DNA of 64,000 nucleotides. Origin: Stutzerimonas decontaminans. GTDB lineage: Bacteria > Pseudomonadota > Gammaproteobacteria > Pseudomonadales > Pseudomonadaceae. The notes under the pieces are model-generated. The model was not told the DNA's origin, did not search any database, and saw nothing but the letters and a program-made list of their open reading frames with translations. Below, piece after piece: positions 43,364 through 52,455 of the stretch. Positions within the stretch are counted from its first letter, which is position 1; the number at the start of each line of letters is the position of its first letter. The stretch spans positions 4,477,501 through 4,541,500 of the forward strand of contig NZ_CP007509.1 of the NCBI RefSeq assembly GCF_000661915.1. Direction: 5' to 3'. The position numbers and the translations under genes were made by a program.

Positions 43364-43882
43364 TCAGTGAAGCGACGGCGAATAACCGTTAGGCTCAGCC
43401 CGCGCGGCGGCGAACTCGGCTTCGACGCTGCCACGAACCTGCGCAGTGCCACCGGGGAAACCGCTGCGGTCGCTGTAGTCCCACTCCACTGCCGGAACCC
43501 GCTCCTCATCCAGTGCCTTGGCGCAGCTCAGGTCCAGCGCGGTAATGCCGGCCACCGCGCCGGCGGCAATAGCCGCATTCGCCGGCTCGCGGCCGTGTTC
43601 GATGCTCCAGCCGAGACCGGCCAGGTCCAACGCATCGCCGCCAATACGGCCGTAGATCCAGGGCTTCGGATCATCCGCCAGCAGAATGCCGACCCCGGTG
43701 GCGATCTCGCGCAGCCCGCAGGCGCGGACCAGCCCGTCGCTGCCAGGCATGCCGATGAAACGCGCAACCTGCCGCGGCGCCACCAGCTGGACGACGCCCA
43801 GGCCGATGCTGAACCAGCCCAGCCCACGCGCCAGCGAGCGCGCGGAATGATTGGGCCGGGTGACTTGACGTGGAATGCTCAT
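43364..43882 (-). CDS. Hypothetical small membrane protein
   Basis: 172 residues with three or four hydrophobic segments (GLGWFSIGLGVVQLVAP; ACGLREIATGVGILLAD; DALDLAGLGWSIEHG; NAAIAAGAVAGITALDLSCA) and a soluble C-terminal tail of about 45 residues. Similar proteins are found beside cyclase/dehydrase and alcohol dehydrogenase genes in pseudomonads, and here an alcohol dehydrogenase gene lies 61 bp upstream on the same strand. The function is unknown. Confidence 0.75.
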   Translation of the reverse strand: MSIPRQVTRPNHSARSLARGLGWFSIGLGVVQLVAPRQVARFIGMPGSDGLVRACGLREIATGVGILLADDPKPWIYGRIGGDALDLAGLGWSIEHGREPANAAIAAGAVAGITALDLSCAKALDEERVPAVEWDYSDRSGFPGGTAQVRGSVEAEFAAARAEPNGYSPSLH

Positions 43883-43943
43883 AAAGTCTCCTCGCTCGAT
43901 AACGTGATTCGGCCGATCCCTACTTTAGGGATCGGCGACCGGT

Positions 43944-45122
43944 TCATGGCTTGAGGACCACCTTGATGCAGCCGTCATGCTTGTCGCGGAAGGTCTTGTA
44001 CATCTCCGGACCCTGCTCGAGGCTGACGCTGTGGGTAATGACGAAGCTCGGATCGATCTCGCCTTCTTTGATGCGCCGCAACAGGTCGTCGGTCCAGCGA
44101 TTGACGTGGGTCTGGCCCATGCGGAAGGTCAGGCCCTTGTTCATCGCCGCGCCGAACGGGATCTTGTCGATCAGCCCGCCGTAGACGCCGGGAATCGAGA
44201 TGATGCCGGCCGGACGGCAGACGTAGATCATCTCGCGCAGCACGTGCGGGCGGTCGCTCTCGAGCATCAGCGCCTGCTTGGCGCGGTCGTACATCGAATC
44301 GATTGAGCGCGCCGCATGCGCTTCCATGCCCACCGAGTCGATGCACTTCTCCGGGCCCTTGCCGCGGGTCAGTTCCTTGAGCCGCTCGAGTACGCTCTCT
44401 TCTTCGAAGTTGATGGTGATGGCGCCGCCAGCGCGGGCCATCGACAGCCGCTCGGGCACGTTGTCGATGCAGATGACCTGCTCGGCGCCCATCATCACCG
44501 CGCTACGGATGGCGAACTGGCCAACCGGCCCTGCGCCCCATATCGCCACCGTGTCGGTGGGCTGGATGTCGCATTGCGCCGCGGCCTGCCAGCCGGTGGG
44601 CAGGATGTCGCCGAGGAACAGCACCTGCTCGTCGGTCAGCCCATTGGGAATCACCACCGGCCCGACATCGGCGTAGGGCACGCGCACGTATTCAGCCTGA
44701 CCACCGGCATAACCGCCGGTGAGGTGGGTGTAGCCATAGAGGCCGGCTGTGGTGTGGCCGAAGACCTTGTCGGCGATGTCCTTGTTGCGGTTGGTGCGCT
44801 CGCACACCGAGAAATTGCCGCGCCGACACTGGTCGCACTCGCCGCAGACGATGGTGAAGGGCACCACCACGCGGTCGCCAACCTTGAGCTTCTTGTTCGC
44901 CGAGCCGACCTCCATCACCTCGCCCATGAACTCGTGGCCCATGATGTCGCCGTGCTGCATGCCGGGCATGAAGCCGTCGTACAGGTGCAGGTCGGAGCCG
45001 CAGATGGCGCAGGACGACACCTTGATGATGGCGTCGCGCGGGTCTTCGATGGAGGGATCGGGGACGTGGTTGTCGCAGCGGATGTCGTGCTTGCCGTGCC
45101 AGCGGAGGGCTCTCATGGACAA
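43944..45122 (-). CDS. Zinc-dependent alcohol dehydrogenase
   Basis: 392 residues of the medium-chain dehydrogenase family. Catalytic zinc ligands are C41, H63 and E64 ([21 protein letters not shown]). Structural zinc ligands are C93, C96, C99 and C107 ([15 protein letters not shown]). The NAD(P) fold is [20 protein letters not shown]. Longer loops ([20 protein letters not shown]) resemble the glutathione-independent formaldehyde dehydrogenase-like branch. It is cytoplasmic and oxidises a small alcohol or aldehyde; the substrate is not determinable. Likely co-transcribed with the small membrane protein gene downstream. Confidence 0.92.
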   Translation of the reverse strand: MSMRALRWHGKHDIRCDNHVPDPSIEDPRDAIIKVSSCAICGSDLHLYDGFMPGMQHGDIMGHEFMGEVMEVGSANKKLKVGDRVVVPFTIVCGECDQCRRGNFSVCERTNRNKDIADKVFGHTTAGLYGYTHLTGGYAGGQAEYVRVPYADVGPVVIPNGLTDEQVLFLGDILPTGWQAAAQCDIQPTDTVAIWGAGPVGQFAIRSAVMMGAEQVICIDNVPERLSMARAGGAITINFEEESVLERLKELTRGKGPEKCIDSVGMEAHAARSIDSMYDRAKQALMLESDRPHVLREMIYVCRPAGIISIPGVYGGLIDKIPFGAAMNKGLTFRMGQTHVNRWTDDLLRRIKEGEIDPSFVITHSVSLEQGPEMYKTFRDKHDGCIKVVLKP

Positions 45123-45265
45123 TCTCCTGGTCGGGTTTCGGAAACGCCGTCTCGGTGATTCTCCTTTGCTGCCTCGCTGTAGCTCCTCTGTGGCCGGTGC
45201 GGCGTGCTGTCAGGGATTTAGTAAGCAGCGCCGCAGCAGAGTTGCCCGTTTACCGACGGGCTGCA

Positions 45266-46126
45266 CTAATGCCGATTGCGACCCAGCGAGGCGTAGCCGT
45301 CGCGATAGCTGGGAAACCTGGGTTTCCAGCCCAGCGCTCGGGCGCGCGCATTGCTGCAGCGCTTGCTACCGGCGCGGCGGGTCATGCTCTGCTCGGCCCA
45401 TTGGGTGACCCCCAGCAGTTCCCGCAGCCAGTCGACTACCTCGTGTAGCGGTGCTGGATCGTCATCCACACCGAGATAGCAATCATCCAGCGCAGCACCA
45501 CTGGCGTCGGCCTGCAGCAGGAACGCCAGCAGCCCGGCGGCATCGTCACGATGGATGCGATTGCTGTACTGCGGCGGATCACGCTCGACGCGCAAGCCGG
45601 CACGCACCTGGTTCTGCAGCCAGGGCCGCGACGGGTCGTAGAGGCCACCCATGCGCACGCAGGTGGCCGGTACGCCACTGCCGAGAACGAGCCGTTCGGC
45701 CTCGAGCATCACCTGTCCGGTGAAACCGCCGGGCTCGGTGGGCGAGGCTTCGTCGATCCATTCACCGTCGCGCTGGGCATACACCCCGGTGCTGGAGACG
45801 AACAGCACACGCCGTGGCTGCTGACCGCGCTGCTGCAGCCAGCCGAGCACATTGCGCAGCCCCTCGACATAGGCCTGGCGGTAGCCGGCCTCGTCATGTT
45901 CGGTGGCGGAGGCAGCGTAGACCAGATAGTCCAGCCCGCCATTGGGCCAGCTGCGCGGGCAGGCGGGGTCGGCGAGGTCTCCCTTGATCGGCAGGATCGG
46001 CACCGGCAGCTCGGCGGCGTTACGCCGCACGCCGTACACCGTCCAGCCGGCACGGCTCATTTGCAGGCCGAGACGACTGCCAAGGTCGCCGCAACCTGCG
46101 ATCAATACGCTAAGGCGCTTGCCCAT
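45266..46126 (-). CDS. NAD-dependent oxidoreductase, extended SDR (YeeZ-like)
   Basis: 286 residues from ATG 46126, 6 nt after GGGAG. The N-terminal nucleotide-binding motif is VLIAGCGDLGSRLG (GxGxxG type). Then come LPIKGDLADPACPRSW, the VYAASATEHDEAGYRQAY region, LFVSSTGVYAQRDGEWIDE (SDR Ser-x-x-Tyr context) and RMGGLYDPSRPWLQNQVRAG. It is of the YeeZ type of epimerase-like proteins. It is divergent from oxyR. The role is unknown; the neighbourhood with oxyR and recG is seen in pseudomonads. Confidence 0.85.
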   Translation of the reverse strand: MGKRLSVLIAGCGDLGSRLGLQMSRAGWTVYGVRRNAAELPVPILPIKGDLADPACPRSWPNGGLDYLVYAASATEHDEAGYRQAYVEGLRNVLGWLQQRGQQPRRVLFVSSTGVYAQRDGEWIDEASPTEPGGFTGQVMLEAERLVLGSGVPATCVRMGGLYDPSRPWLQNQVRAGLRVERDPPQYSNRIHRDDAAGLLAFLLQADASGAALDDCYLGVDDDPAPLHEVVDWLRELLGVTQWAEQSMTRRAGSKRCSNARARALGWKPRFPSYRDGYASLGRNRH

Positions 46127-46260
46127 GTTCTGCTCCCTCAGTTGCACCCGCTAAGCGGGCCGTATGCAATGGAGTGTACCGACTTTCGTGCCACGGCCGA
46201 CTGGTTGGTTCTGGGCTGCGCAAAAGGCTATGCTTGCAGGCACTTTGATGGATGCTGACT

Positions 46261-47181
46261 ATGACTCTGACCGAACTGCGCTATATCGTCACGCTTGCCC
46301 AGGAACAGCACTTCGGCCGCGCCGCTGAACGCTGCCATGTCAGCCAACCGACCCTCTCGGTCGGCGTGAAAAAGCTCGAGGACGAGCTCGGCGTACTGAT
46401 CTTCGAACGCACCAAGAGCGCGGTGCGCCTGACCCCGGTCGGTGAAGGCATCGTCACCCAGGCGCAGAAGGTGCTGGAGCAGGCGCAGAGCATCCGCGAG
46501 CTGGCCCAGGTCGGCAAGAATCAGCTGGCCGCACCGCTCAAGGTCGGCGCCATCTACACCGTCGGCCCGTACATGTTCCCGCACCTGATTCCGCAGCTGC
46601 ATCGCGTGGCGCCGGACATGCCGCTTTACATCGAAGAGAACTTCACCCACATCCTGCGCGACAAGCTGCGCACCGGCGAGCTGGACGCGATCATCGTCGC
46701 GCTGCCGTTCCAGGAAGCTGACGTGCTGACCAAGCCGCTCTACGACGAGCCCTTCTACGTGCTGATGCCGGCCGACCATCCGTGGACGGCCAAGGAAACC
46801 ATCGACGCCGAGATGCTCAACGACAAGAGCCTGCTGCTGCTCGGTGAAGGCCACTGCTTCCGCGATCAGGTGCTCGAAGCCTGTCCGACCACCCGCAAGG
46901 GCGAGGCGCCGAGCCACACCACGGTGGAATCCAGCTCGCTGGAAACCATCCGCCACATGGTCGCCTCGGGGCTGGGCGTGTCGATCCTGCCGCTATCGGC
47001 GGTGGAGAGCCATCACTACTCGCCCGGCGTGCTGGAAATCCGCCCGCTGACGCCGCCGGTACCGTTCCGTACCGTGGCCATCGCCTGGCGCGCCAGCTTC
47101 CCACGGCCAAAGGCCATCGAAATCCTCGCCGACTCGATTCGCCTGTGCTCGGTAGGCAAACCGACGGCGGCGAAATCCTGA
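46261..47181 (+). CDS. oxyR: Hydrogen peroxide-responsive regulator OxyR
   Basis: 306 residues from ATG 46261 (MTLTELRYIVTLAQEQHFGR). This start places the redox cysteines at C199 and C208 (GEGHCFRDQVLEACPT), the exact E. coli OxyR positions, so the ATG three codons earlier is not used. The LysR helix-turn-helix is AAERCHVSQPTLSVGVKKLE, and the C-terminal sensor has MVASGLGVSILPLSAVESHH. Peroxide oxidation to a disulfide switches promoter binding for katA/ahpC-type genes. recG follows after 4 nt, so the two are co-transcribed. Confidence 0.97.
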   Translation: MTLTELRYIVTLAQEQHFGRAAERCHVSQPTLSVGVKKLEDELGVLIFERTKSAVRLTPVGEGIVTQAQKVLEQAQSIRELAQVGKNQLAAPLKVGAIYTVGPYMFPHLIPQLHRVAPDMPLYIEENFTHILRDKLRTGELDAIIVALPFQEADVLTKPLYDEPFYVLMPADHPWTAKETIDAEMLNDKSLLLLGEGHCFRDQVLEACPTTRKGEAPSHTTVESSSLETIRHMVASGLGVSILPLSAVESHHYSPGVLEIRPLTPPVPFRTVAIAWRASFPRPKAIEILADSIRLCSVGKPTAAKS

Positions 47182-47185
47182 GGCC

Positions 47186-49258
47186 ATGAGCGAACTGGCG
47201 GCCGTTCCGGTCACCGCACTCAAGGGCGTCGGCGCCGCCCTGGCCGAGAAGCTCGCCAGGGTCGGCCTGGAAACCCTGCAGGACGTGCTCTTCCACCTTC
47301 CGCTGCGCTACCAGGACCGCACCCGTGTGGTGCCGATCGGCGCACTGCGACCGGGACAGGATGCGGTGATCGAAGGCGTGGTATCCGGCGCCGATATCGT
47401 CATGGGTCGCCGCCGTAGTCTGCTGGTACGCCTGCAGGATGGCAGCGGCACCCTCAGCCTGCGCTTCTATCACTTCAGCCAGGCGCAGAAGGAAGCCATG
47501 AAGCGCGGCACCCAGCTGCGCTGCTATGGCGAGGCACGCCCCGGCGCCTCGGGGCTGGAGATCTACCACCCGGAATACCGCGCGCTGACCGGCGAGCCGG
47601 CACCGGTCGAGCAGACCCTGACGCCGATCTACCCGACCACCGAAGGCCTGACCCAGCAGCGCCTGCGCAACCTCAGTGAACAGGCGTTAAGCCGTCTCGG
47701 GCCGCACAGCCTGCCGGACTGGTTGCCCGCCGAACTGGCCCGTGATTATCGGCTCGGCCCGCTGGATCAGGCGTTGCGCTACCTGCACCGCCCACCGGCC
47801 GATGCCAATCTGGAAGAACTCGCCGAAGGCCGCCACTGGGCCCAGCATCGCCTGGCCTTCGAGGAACTGCTGACCCATCAGCTGTCGCTGCAGCGCCTGC
47901 GCGAGCGGGTGCGCGCCCAGCAGGCACCGGCGCTGCCAGCAGCGAAAGCCTTGCCGCAGCGCTTTCTCGCCAACCTCGGCTTCGCCCCGACCGGCGCGCA
48001 GCAGCGCGTAGGCGCCGAGATCGCCTACGACCTGGCTCAGGACGAGCCCATGCTGCGCCTGGTGCAGGGTGACGTGGGCGCCGGCAAGACGGTGGTCGCC
48101 GCCCTCGCCGCGTTGCAGGCGCTGGAAGCCGGCTATCAGGTGGCGCTGATGGCACCGACCGAGATTCTCGCCGAGCAGCACTTCCTCAACTTCAGCAAGT
48201 GGCTCGAACCGCTCGGCATCGAGGTCGCCTGGCTGGCCGGCAAGCTCAAGGGCAAGGCGCGCGCCGCATCGCTAGAGCAGATCGCCGGCGGCTGCCCGAT
48301 GGTGGTCGGCACCCACGCGCTGTTTCAGGACGAAGTGGTGTTCAAGCGCCTGGCGCTGGTGATCATCGACGAGCAGCACCGCTTCGGCGTGCAGCAGCGT
48401 CTGGCGCTACGGCAGAAGGGCATCGACGGTCGACTCTGCCCGCATCAGCTGATCATGACCGCCACGCCGATCCCGCGCACCCTGGCGATGAGCGCCTACG
48501 CCGATCTCGACACCTCGATCCTCGACGAACTGCCGCCGGGGCGCACCCCGGTGAACACCCTGGTGATCGCCGACAGCCGCCGCCTGGAAGTGATCGAACG
48601 GGTACGCATCGCCTGCAACGAGGGGCGCCAGGCCTACTGGGTGTGCACGCTGATCGAAGAGTCCGAAGAGCTGACCTGCCAAGCCGCGGAAACCACCTTC
48701 GAAGACCTCTCGGCGGCGCTGGTCGGGCTGCGCGTCGGGCTGATCCACGGGCGCATGAAACCGGCCGAGAAAGCCGCGGTGATGGAGCAGTTCAAGCGCG
48801 GCGAGCTGCAGCTCTTGGTCGCCACCACCGTCATCGAGGTGGGCGTCGACGTGCCCAATGCCAGCCTGATGATCATCGAAAACCCGGAACGTCTGGGCCT
48901 TGCGCAGCTGCACCAGCTGCGCGGGCGGGTCGGCCGCGGCAGTGCGGCAAGTCATTGCGTGCTGCTGTACCATCCGCCACTGTCGCAACTGGGCCGTGAA
49001 CGGCTGGCGATCATGCGCGAAACCTGCGACGGCTTCCTGATTGCTGAAAAGGACCTGGAACTGCGCGGCCCCGGCGAGATGCTCGGCACCCGCCAAACCG
49101 GCCTCCTACAGTTCAAGGTTGCCGATCTGATGCGCGATGCCGAGCTGCTCCCGGCGGTGCGCGATGCCGCCCAGGAGTTGCTGGCACGCTGGCCGCAACA
49201 CGTCAGCCCACTACTCGAACGTTGGCTGCGTCACGGCCAGGAATACGGCCAGGTGTGA
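47186..49258 (+). CDS. recG: ATP-dependent DNA helicase RecG
   Basis: 690 residues. The N-terminal wedge/OB region (about 1-150) recognises branched DNA (VTALKGVGAALAEKLARVGL, FHLPLRYQDRTRVVPIGAL). Helicase motifs follow: Walker A GDVGAGKT (about 293-300), APTEILAEQH, DEQHRFGVQQR (DExH box), MTATPIPRTLAMSAYADLD, VATTVIEVGVDVPNASLMII and QLRGRVGRGSAASHC. RecG reverses stalled forks and migrates Holliday junctions. Coupled to oxyR as in P. aeruginosa. Confidence 0.97.
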   Translation: MSELAAVPVTALKGVGAALAEKLARVGLETLQDVLFHLPLRYQDRTRVVPIGALRPGQDAVIEGVVSGADIVMGRRRSLLVRLQDGSGTLSLRFYHFSQAQKEAMKRGTQLRCYGEARPGASGLEIYHPEYRALTGEPAPVEQTLTPIYPTTEGLTQQRLRNLSEQALSRLGPHSLPDWLPAELARDYRLGPLDQALRYLHRPPADANLEELAEGRHWAQHRLAFEELLTHQLSLQRLRERVRAQQAPALPAAKALPQRFLANLGFAPTGAQQRVGAEIAYDLAQDEPMLRLVQGDVGAGKTVVAALAALQALEAGYQVALMAPTEILAEQHFLNFSKWLEPLGIEVAWLAGKLKGKARAASLEQIAGGCPMVVGTHALFQDEVVFKRLALVIIDEQHRFGVQQRLALRQKGIDGRLCPHQLIMTATPIPRTLAMSAYADLDTSILDELPPGRTPVNTLVIADSRRLEVIERVRIACNEGRQAYWVCTLIEESEELTCQAAETTFEDLSAALVGLRVGLIHGRMKPAEKAAVMEQFKRGELQLLVATTVIEVGVDVPNASLMIIENPERLGLAQLHQLRGRVGRGSAASHCVLLYHPPLSQLGRERLAIMRETCDGFLIAEKDLELRGPGEMLGTRQTGLLQFKVADLMRDAELLPAVRDAAQELLARWPQHVSPLLERWLRHGQEYGQV

Positions 49259-49333
49259 CAACCATCCGTCGCCGCAACGTCCGCGTCCGACGGCTTCGCT
49301 ATACTCCGGCAGGTCACCACAACGGGTCCGCAT

Positions 49334-50737
49334 ATGAATTCTGCTGTCGACACCGAAAGCTACTCCGAACTGCCCCTGCTGATCACCAAGCTGTTGAAAG
49401 ACCTCGGTGTGAGTTACCAAATTCAGCGCGATCGCCCCAATCTTCCCGCCGCCCAGCGGGTTCAGGCAGTACTGCTGGACGACAGCATCGGCGCCATGCT
49501 GGTGCTTTTCCCGCAGGATCATCTGCTCGACCTGCCGCGACTGGCCGAACTCACCGGCCGCGAGCTGGCGGCGGTGAAGCCGGAACGGCTGGCGCGCATG
49601 CTCGCCAAGCACGAGCTGACCCGCCTGCCTGGCCTGCCGCCGTTGACCAGTTCACCCTGCCTGTACGAGGAGCAGCTGCTGCAGCAACCGCGCCTGCTGG
49701 TGGAGTCCGGTCAGCCGGGCCTGCTGGTCGAGGTTGTCGGTAGCGAATTCAAGCGCATGCTGAGCAAAGCCACGGCGGGCAGCTTCGCCGTGCCGCTGAG
49801 CACTATCCGGCCCAATCTCGACCGCCCGAACGACGACCGTGCAGAAATCACCCAGGCGGTGCAGAGTTTCACCGCGCGGCGCATCCAGAAGCGCCTGGAA
49901 GAAACCATCGAGATTCCGCCGCTGCCGCACACCGCACAGAAGATCATCAAGCTGCGGGTCAACCCCGACGCCACCGTCGACGACATCACCGGCGTAGTGG
50001 AAACCGACCCGGCGCTGGCGGCGCAGGTGATCAGCTGGGCGGCCTCGCCCTACTACGCCGCGCCTGGGCGTATCCGCTCGGTGGAAGACGCCATCGTCCG
50101 CGTGCTCGGTTTCGACCTGGTGATCAACCTCGCCCTCGGCCTGGCGCTGGGCAAGACCATCAGCCTGCCCGACGACAAGCCGCAGGACGCCACCCCTTAC
50201 TGGCAGCAGGCGATCTATACCGCGGCGGTGATCGAGGGGCTGACCCGCGCCATCCCGCGCGAGCAGCGTCCGGAGCCCGGCTTGAGCTACCTCGCCGGGC
50301 TGCTGCACAGCTTCGGCTACCTGGTGCTGGCGCACGTCTTTCCGCCGCATTTCTCGCTGATCTGTCGGCATCTGGAAGCCAACCCGCACCTGTCGCACAG
50401 CCACGTCGAACAGCATCTGCTGGGCATCACCCGTGAGCAGATCGGCGCCTGGCTGATGCGTCTGTGGGGCATGCCCGAGGAACTGGCCGCCGCCCTGCGC
50501 TTCCAGAACGACCCGGGCTACGACGGCGAGGATGCGGCCTATCCAAACCTGGTCTGCCTGGCGGTGCGCATGCTGCGCAACCGCGGTATCGGCAGCGGGC
50601 CGGATGCCGAAGTGCCGCAGGAGCTGTTCGATCGCCTGGGTATTACCCGCGAAAAAGCCAACGACGCGGTGAACAAGGTGCTTGCCGCCGAAGCTGCGCT
50701 ACGTGCGCTGGCGATGCAGTTCAATACCCCACACTGA
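49334..50737 (+). CDS. YbaK-like domain plus HDOD domain protein
   Basis: 467 residues. The N-terminal part (about 12-165) resembles YbaK/ProX-type aminoacyl-tRNA deacylase domains (LLKDLGVSYQIQRDRPNLPA; MLVLFPQDHLLDLPRLAELT). A helical linker (RRIQKRLEETIEIPPLPHTA) leads to an HDOD domain (about 195-400; VNPDATVDDITGVVETDPAL, AAQVISWAASPYY, AIVRVLGFDLVINLALGLAL). HDOD is a degenerate HD phosphohydrolase fold used in signalling proteins. The metal-binding HD pair is not evident, as expected for HDOD. It is downstream of recG. The role is unknown, and a signalling link is inference. Confidence 0.85.
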   Translation: MNSAVDTESYSELPLLITKLLKDLGVSYQIQRDRPNLPAAQRVQAVLLDDSIGAMLVLFPQDHLLDLPRLAELTGRELAAVKPERLARMLAKHELTRLPGLPPLTSSPCLYEEQLLQQPRLLVESGQPGLLVEVVGSEFKRMLSKATAGSFAVPLSTIRPNLDRPNDDRAEITQAVQSFTARRIQKRLEETIEIPPLPHTAQKIIKLRVNPDATVDDITGVVETDPALAAQVISWAASPYYAAPGRIRSVEDAIVRVLGFDLVINLALGLALGKTISLPDDKPQDATPYWQQAIYTAAVIEGLTRAIPREQRPEPGLSYLAGLLHSFGYLVLAHVFPPHFSLICRHLEANPHLSHSHVEQHLLGITREQIGAWLMRLWGMPEELAAALRFQNDPGYDGEDAAYPNLVCLAVRMLRNRGIGSGPDAEVPQELFDRLGITREKANDAVNKVLAAEAALRALAMQFNTPH

Positions 50738-50803
50738 CGGCCGATGCCATCGGGTCTGCGCCAAAGGCTGCAGGCCCGGCGGCAGATCCGGATTCAGGCA
50801 CCG

Positions 50804-51319
50804 TCAAGTACTGGCGCGAAAGCTCACCCGCGCATTCACCAACCCCTCTCCGGCGCGCTCCAGGCTGACTTCCGTAACGCTCACCCCCTGGCCCTGCAGC
50901 GTGTCGAACCAGCGCAGCAGCAGCGCATAGGAAGCGCCCGGCAGGCTGACCTGCAGACTGCCGTCGCTACCGTTGTCGAAACTCTCGATCAGCAGATTGC
51001 CCTGCTGCGCGCTTTCGGTGATCACGCCCTGCAGCTGCTCCGGCGCCAATTCGACCTGATTGCTGCGCTCCATCTGCCGCGCCAGTTCGGTGTTCTGCTC
51101 CATATAGGCGTGCAGCTCGCGCTGCGCCTGGTAGTACTCGCGAGCATCGGCGGCCTGGCGCTGGGCCGGCAGCCACAGCCAGAGGTAGAACAGCACCGCG
51201 AGCAGAAAGGCGCCAAGCAGGCTCAGCGAGGTGCGCTCGCGTGGGGCCAGCCGTTGCCAGCGCTGCCACAGTGGAGAATCGGCGAGGCGCACGGCCAGTT
51301 GTTGCTTGAGATTCATCAT
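50804..51319 (-). CDS. gspM: Type II secretion protein GspM
   Basis: 171 residues. A short cytoplasmic N-terminus with WQRLAPRERT precedes one transmembrane segment (LSLLGAFLLAVLFYLWLWLP, about 33-52), then a periplasmic ferredoxin-like domain (coiled start QAADAREYYQAQRELHAYME; end SFRAST). GspM stabilises GspL in the inner-membrane platform. It is the last gene of the operon; the ATG abuts the gspL stop. Confidence 0.88.
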   Translation of the reverse strand: MMNLKQQLAVRLADSPLWQRWQRLAPRERTSLSLLGAFLLAVLFYLWLWLPAQRQAADAREYYQAQRELHAYMEQNTELARQMERSNQVELAPEQLQGVITESAQQGNLLIESFDNGSDGSLQVSLPGASYALLLRWFDTLQGQGVSVTEVSLERAGEGLVNARVSFRAST

Positions 51320-52452
51320 CAGCCTCCGATCACCACGCGCGCACTGACGCCGTCGCCTTCACGACTGGCCGAGCCCAGCTGCACGCTCTGCCCCGCTTCA
51401 CCCAGACGCCGGCGCAGGGTTTCCAGCGTGGCAAAGTCCATCGCCTGTACCTGCAGCGCCAGATCACCGCGATCCTGGTTGTAGTCGAGCTGGCCGATGG
51501 TCACCGGAATGCCATCTTCCAGCGCTGCGGCGGCATGGTCGAGCAGACGCAGGAAGCCCGCCTGACCACCGCTGCCGCGGGCCAGGTGATCATCGAACTG
51601 CGCGCGCATGTTGACGATGCGGATGTCCTCGGGAAACAGCTCGCGATAGAGCGCCAGACTGGCCTCGGCGTAGGCATCGCCCTGACGCTGGAAATACCAG
51701 GCCTGACTCAGGTTGAAGCCCAGCTGCACCAGCAGGATCAGGCCGGCTACGGCGAACAACGGTTTCCAGTAGCCGAGGCCGGTGTTGCCGACTTCCACGG
51801 CGAAGTCGCCCTGCGCGAGGTTGATCGCTGCCGCGCGCTGCGCACCGAGAAACGCATAGGGGTCGTCCACCTGCCGATAGTCGTCGAGCGCCAGCGGCGG
51901 CTCGCTTTCGCTGCCCTGGGCATGCCAGGGCGCCGGGCAGAAGGCGGAAAGCTGTGGCCAGTCCTCGCTGGCGAAAGCGAGTCGTGTCTCACCGATGCCG
52001 CCGAGCAGCCCACGCTCACCGATGAACAACAGCTGCGTGTCCTCGCGCGGCAGCAGATCGGCGTCGACATGAATCGCCACGATCAGCAGCCCCAGCTCGC
52101 GCAGCTGCTCCAGCCAATCGGCCAGCAGCTGGCGACGAATCGCCACGACGCGCTGGCGGCCATCCGGCAGCGTTTCGCCCAGGGCCAGATGCAGATCATC
52201 GACGTTTTCGGCGAGCAGCTCCTCGGCGGCGTAGGCCAGCGCCTGCTGCATCCAGCGCGCCTTGCGGGTCGGGAGAGTGACGGCGAAAAAGCTGCAGACT
52301 TCGGCCGGCAGAATCAGGCTGATCGCGCCACTGCCACCGCTGCAGTCGGCCAGGGGCTGCCAGCGGCCAGGGCCGTCCTTGGGCAGCCAATAGACACGCG
52401 TATCGCCATCGAGCCTGGCAGGGCTGTCGGCGGGCAGAAACAGGCAATCCAT
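51319..52452 (-). CDS. gspL: Type II secretion protein GspL
   Basis: 377 residues. The cytoplasmic actin-like domain (about 1-235) carries CSGGSGAISLILPAEVCSFF and the GspL-like ALAYAAEELLAENVDDLHLA, LGE. One transmembrane segment follows (KPLFAVAGLILLVQLGFNLS, about 235-260) and a periplasmic domain. GspL recruits the GspE ATPase to the membrane. It starts 3 nt after gspK. Confidence 0.92.
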   Translation of the reverse strand: MDCLFLPADSPARLDGDTRVYWLPKDGPGRWQPLADCSGGSGAISLILPAEVCSFFAVTLPTRKARWMQQALAYAAEELLAENVDDLHLALGETLPDGRQRVVAIRRQLLADWLEQLRELGLLIVAIHVDADLLPREDTQLLFIGERGLLGGIGETRLAFASEDWPQLSAFCPAPWHAQGSESEPPLALDDYRQVDDPYAFLGAQRAAAINLAQGDFAVEVGNTGLGYWKPLFAVAGLILLVQLGFNLSQAWYFQRQGDAYAEASLALYRELFPEDIRIVNMRAQFDDHLARGSGGQAGFLRLLDHAAAALEDGIPVTIGQLDYNQDRGDLALQVQAMDFATLETLRRRLGEAGQSVQLGSASREGDGVSARVVIGG

Positions 52453-52455
52453 GAT

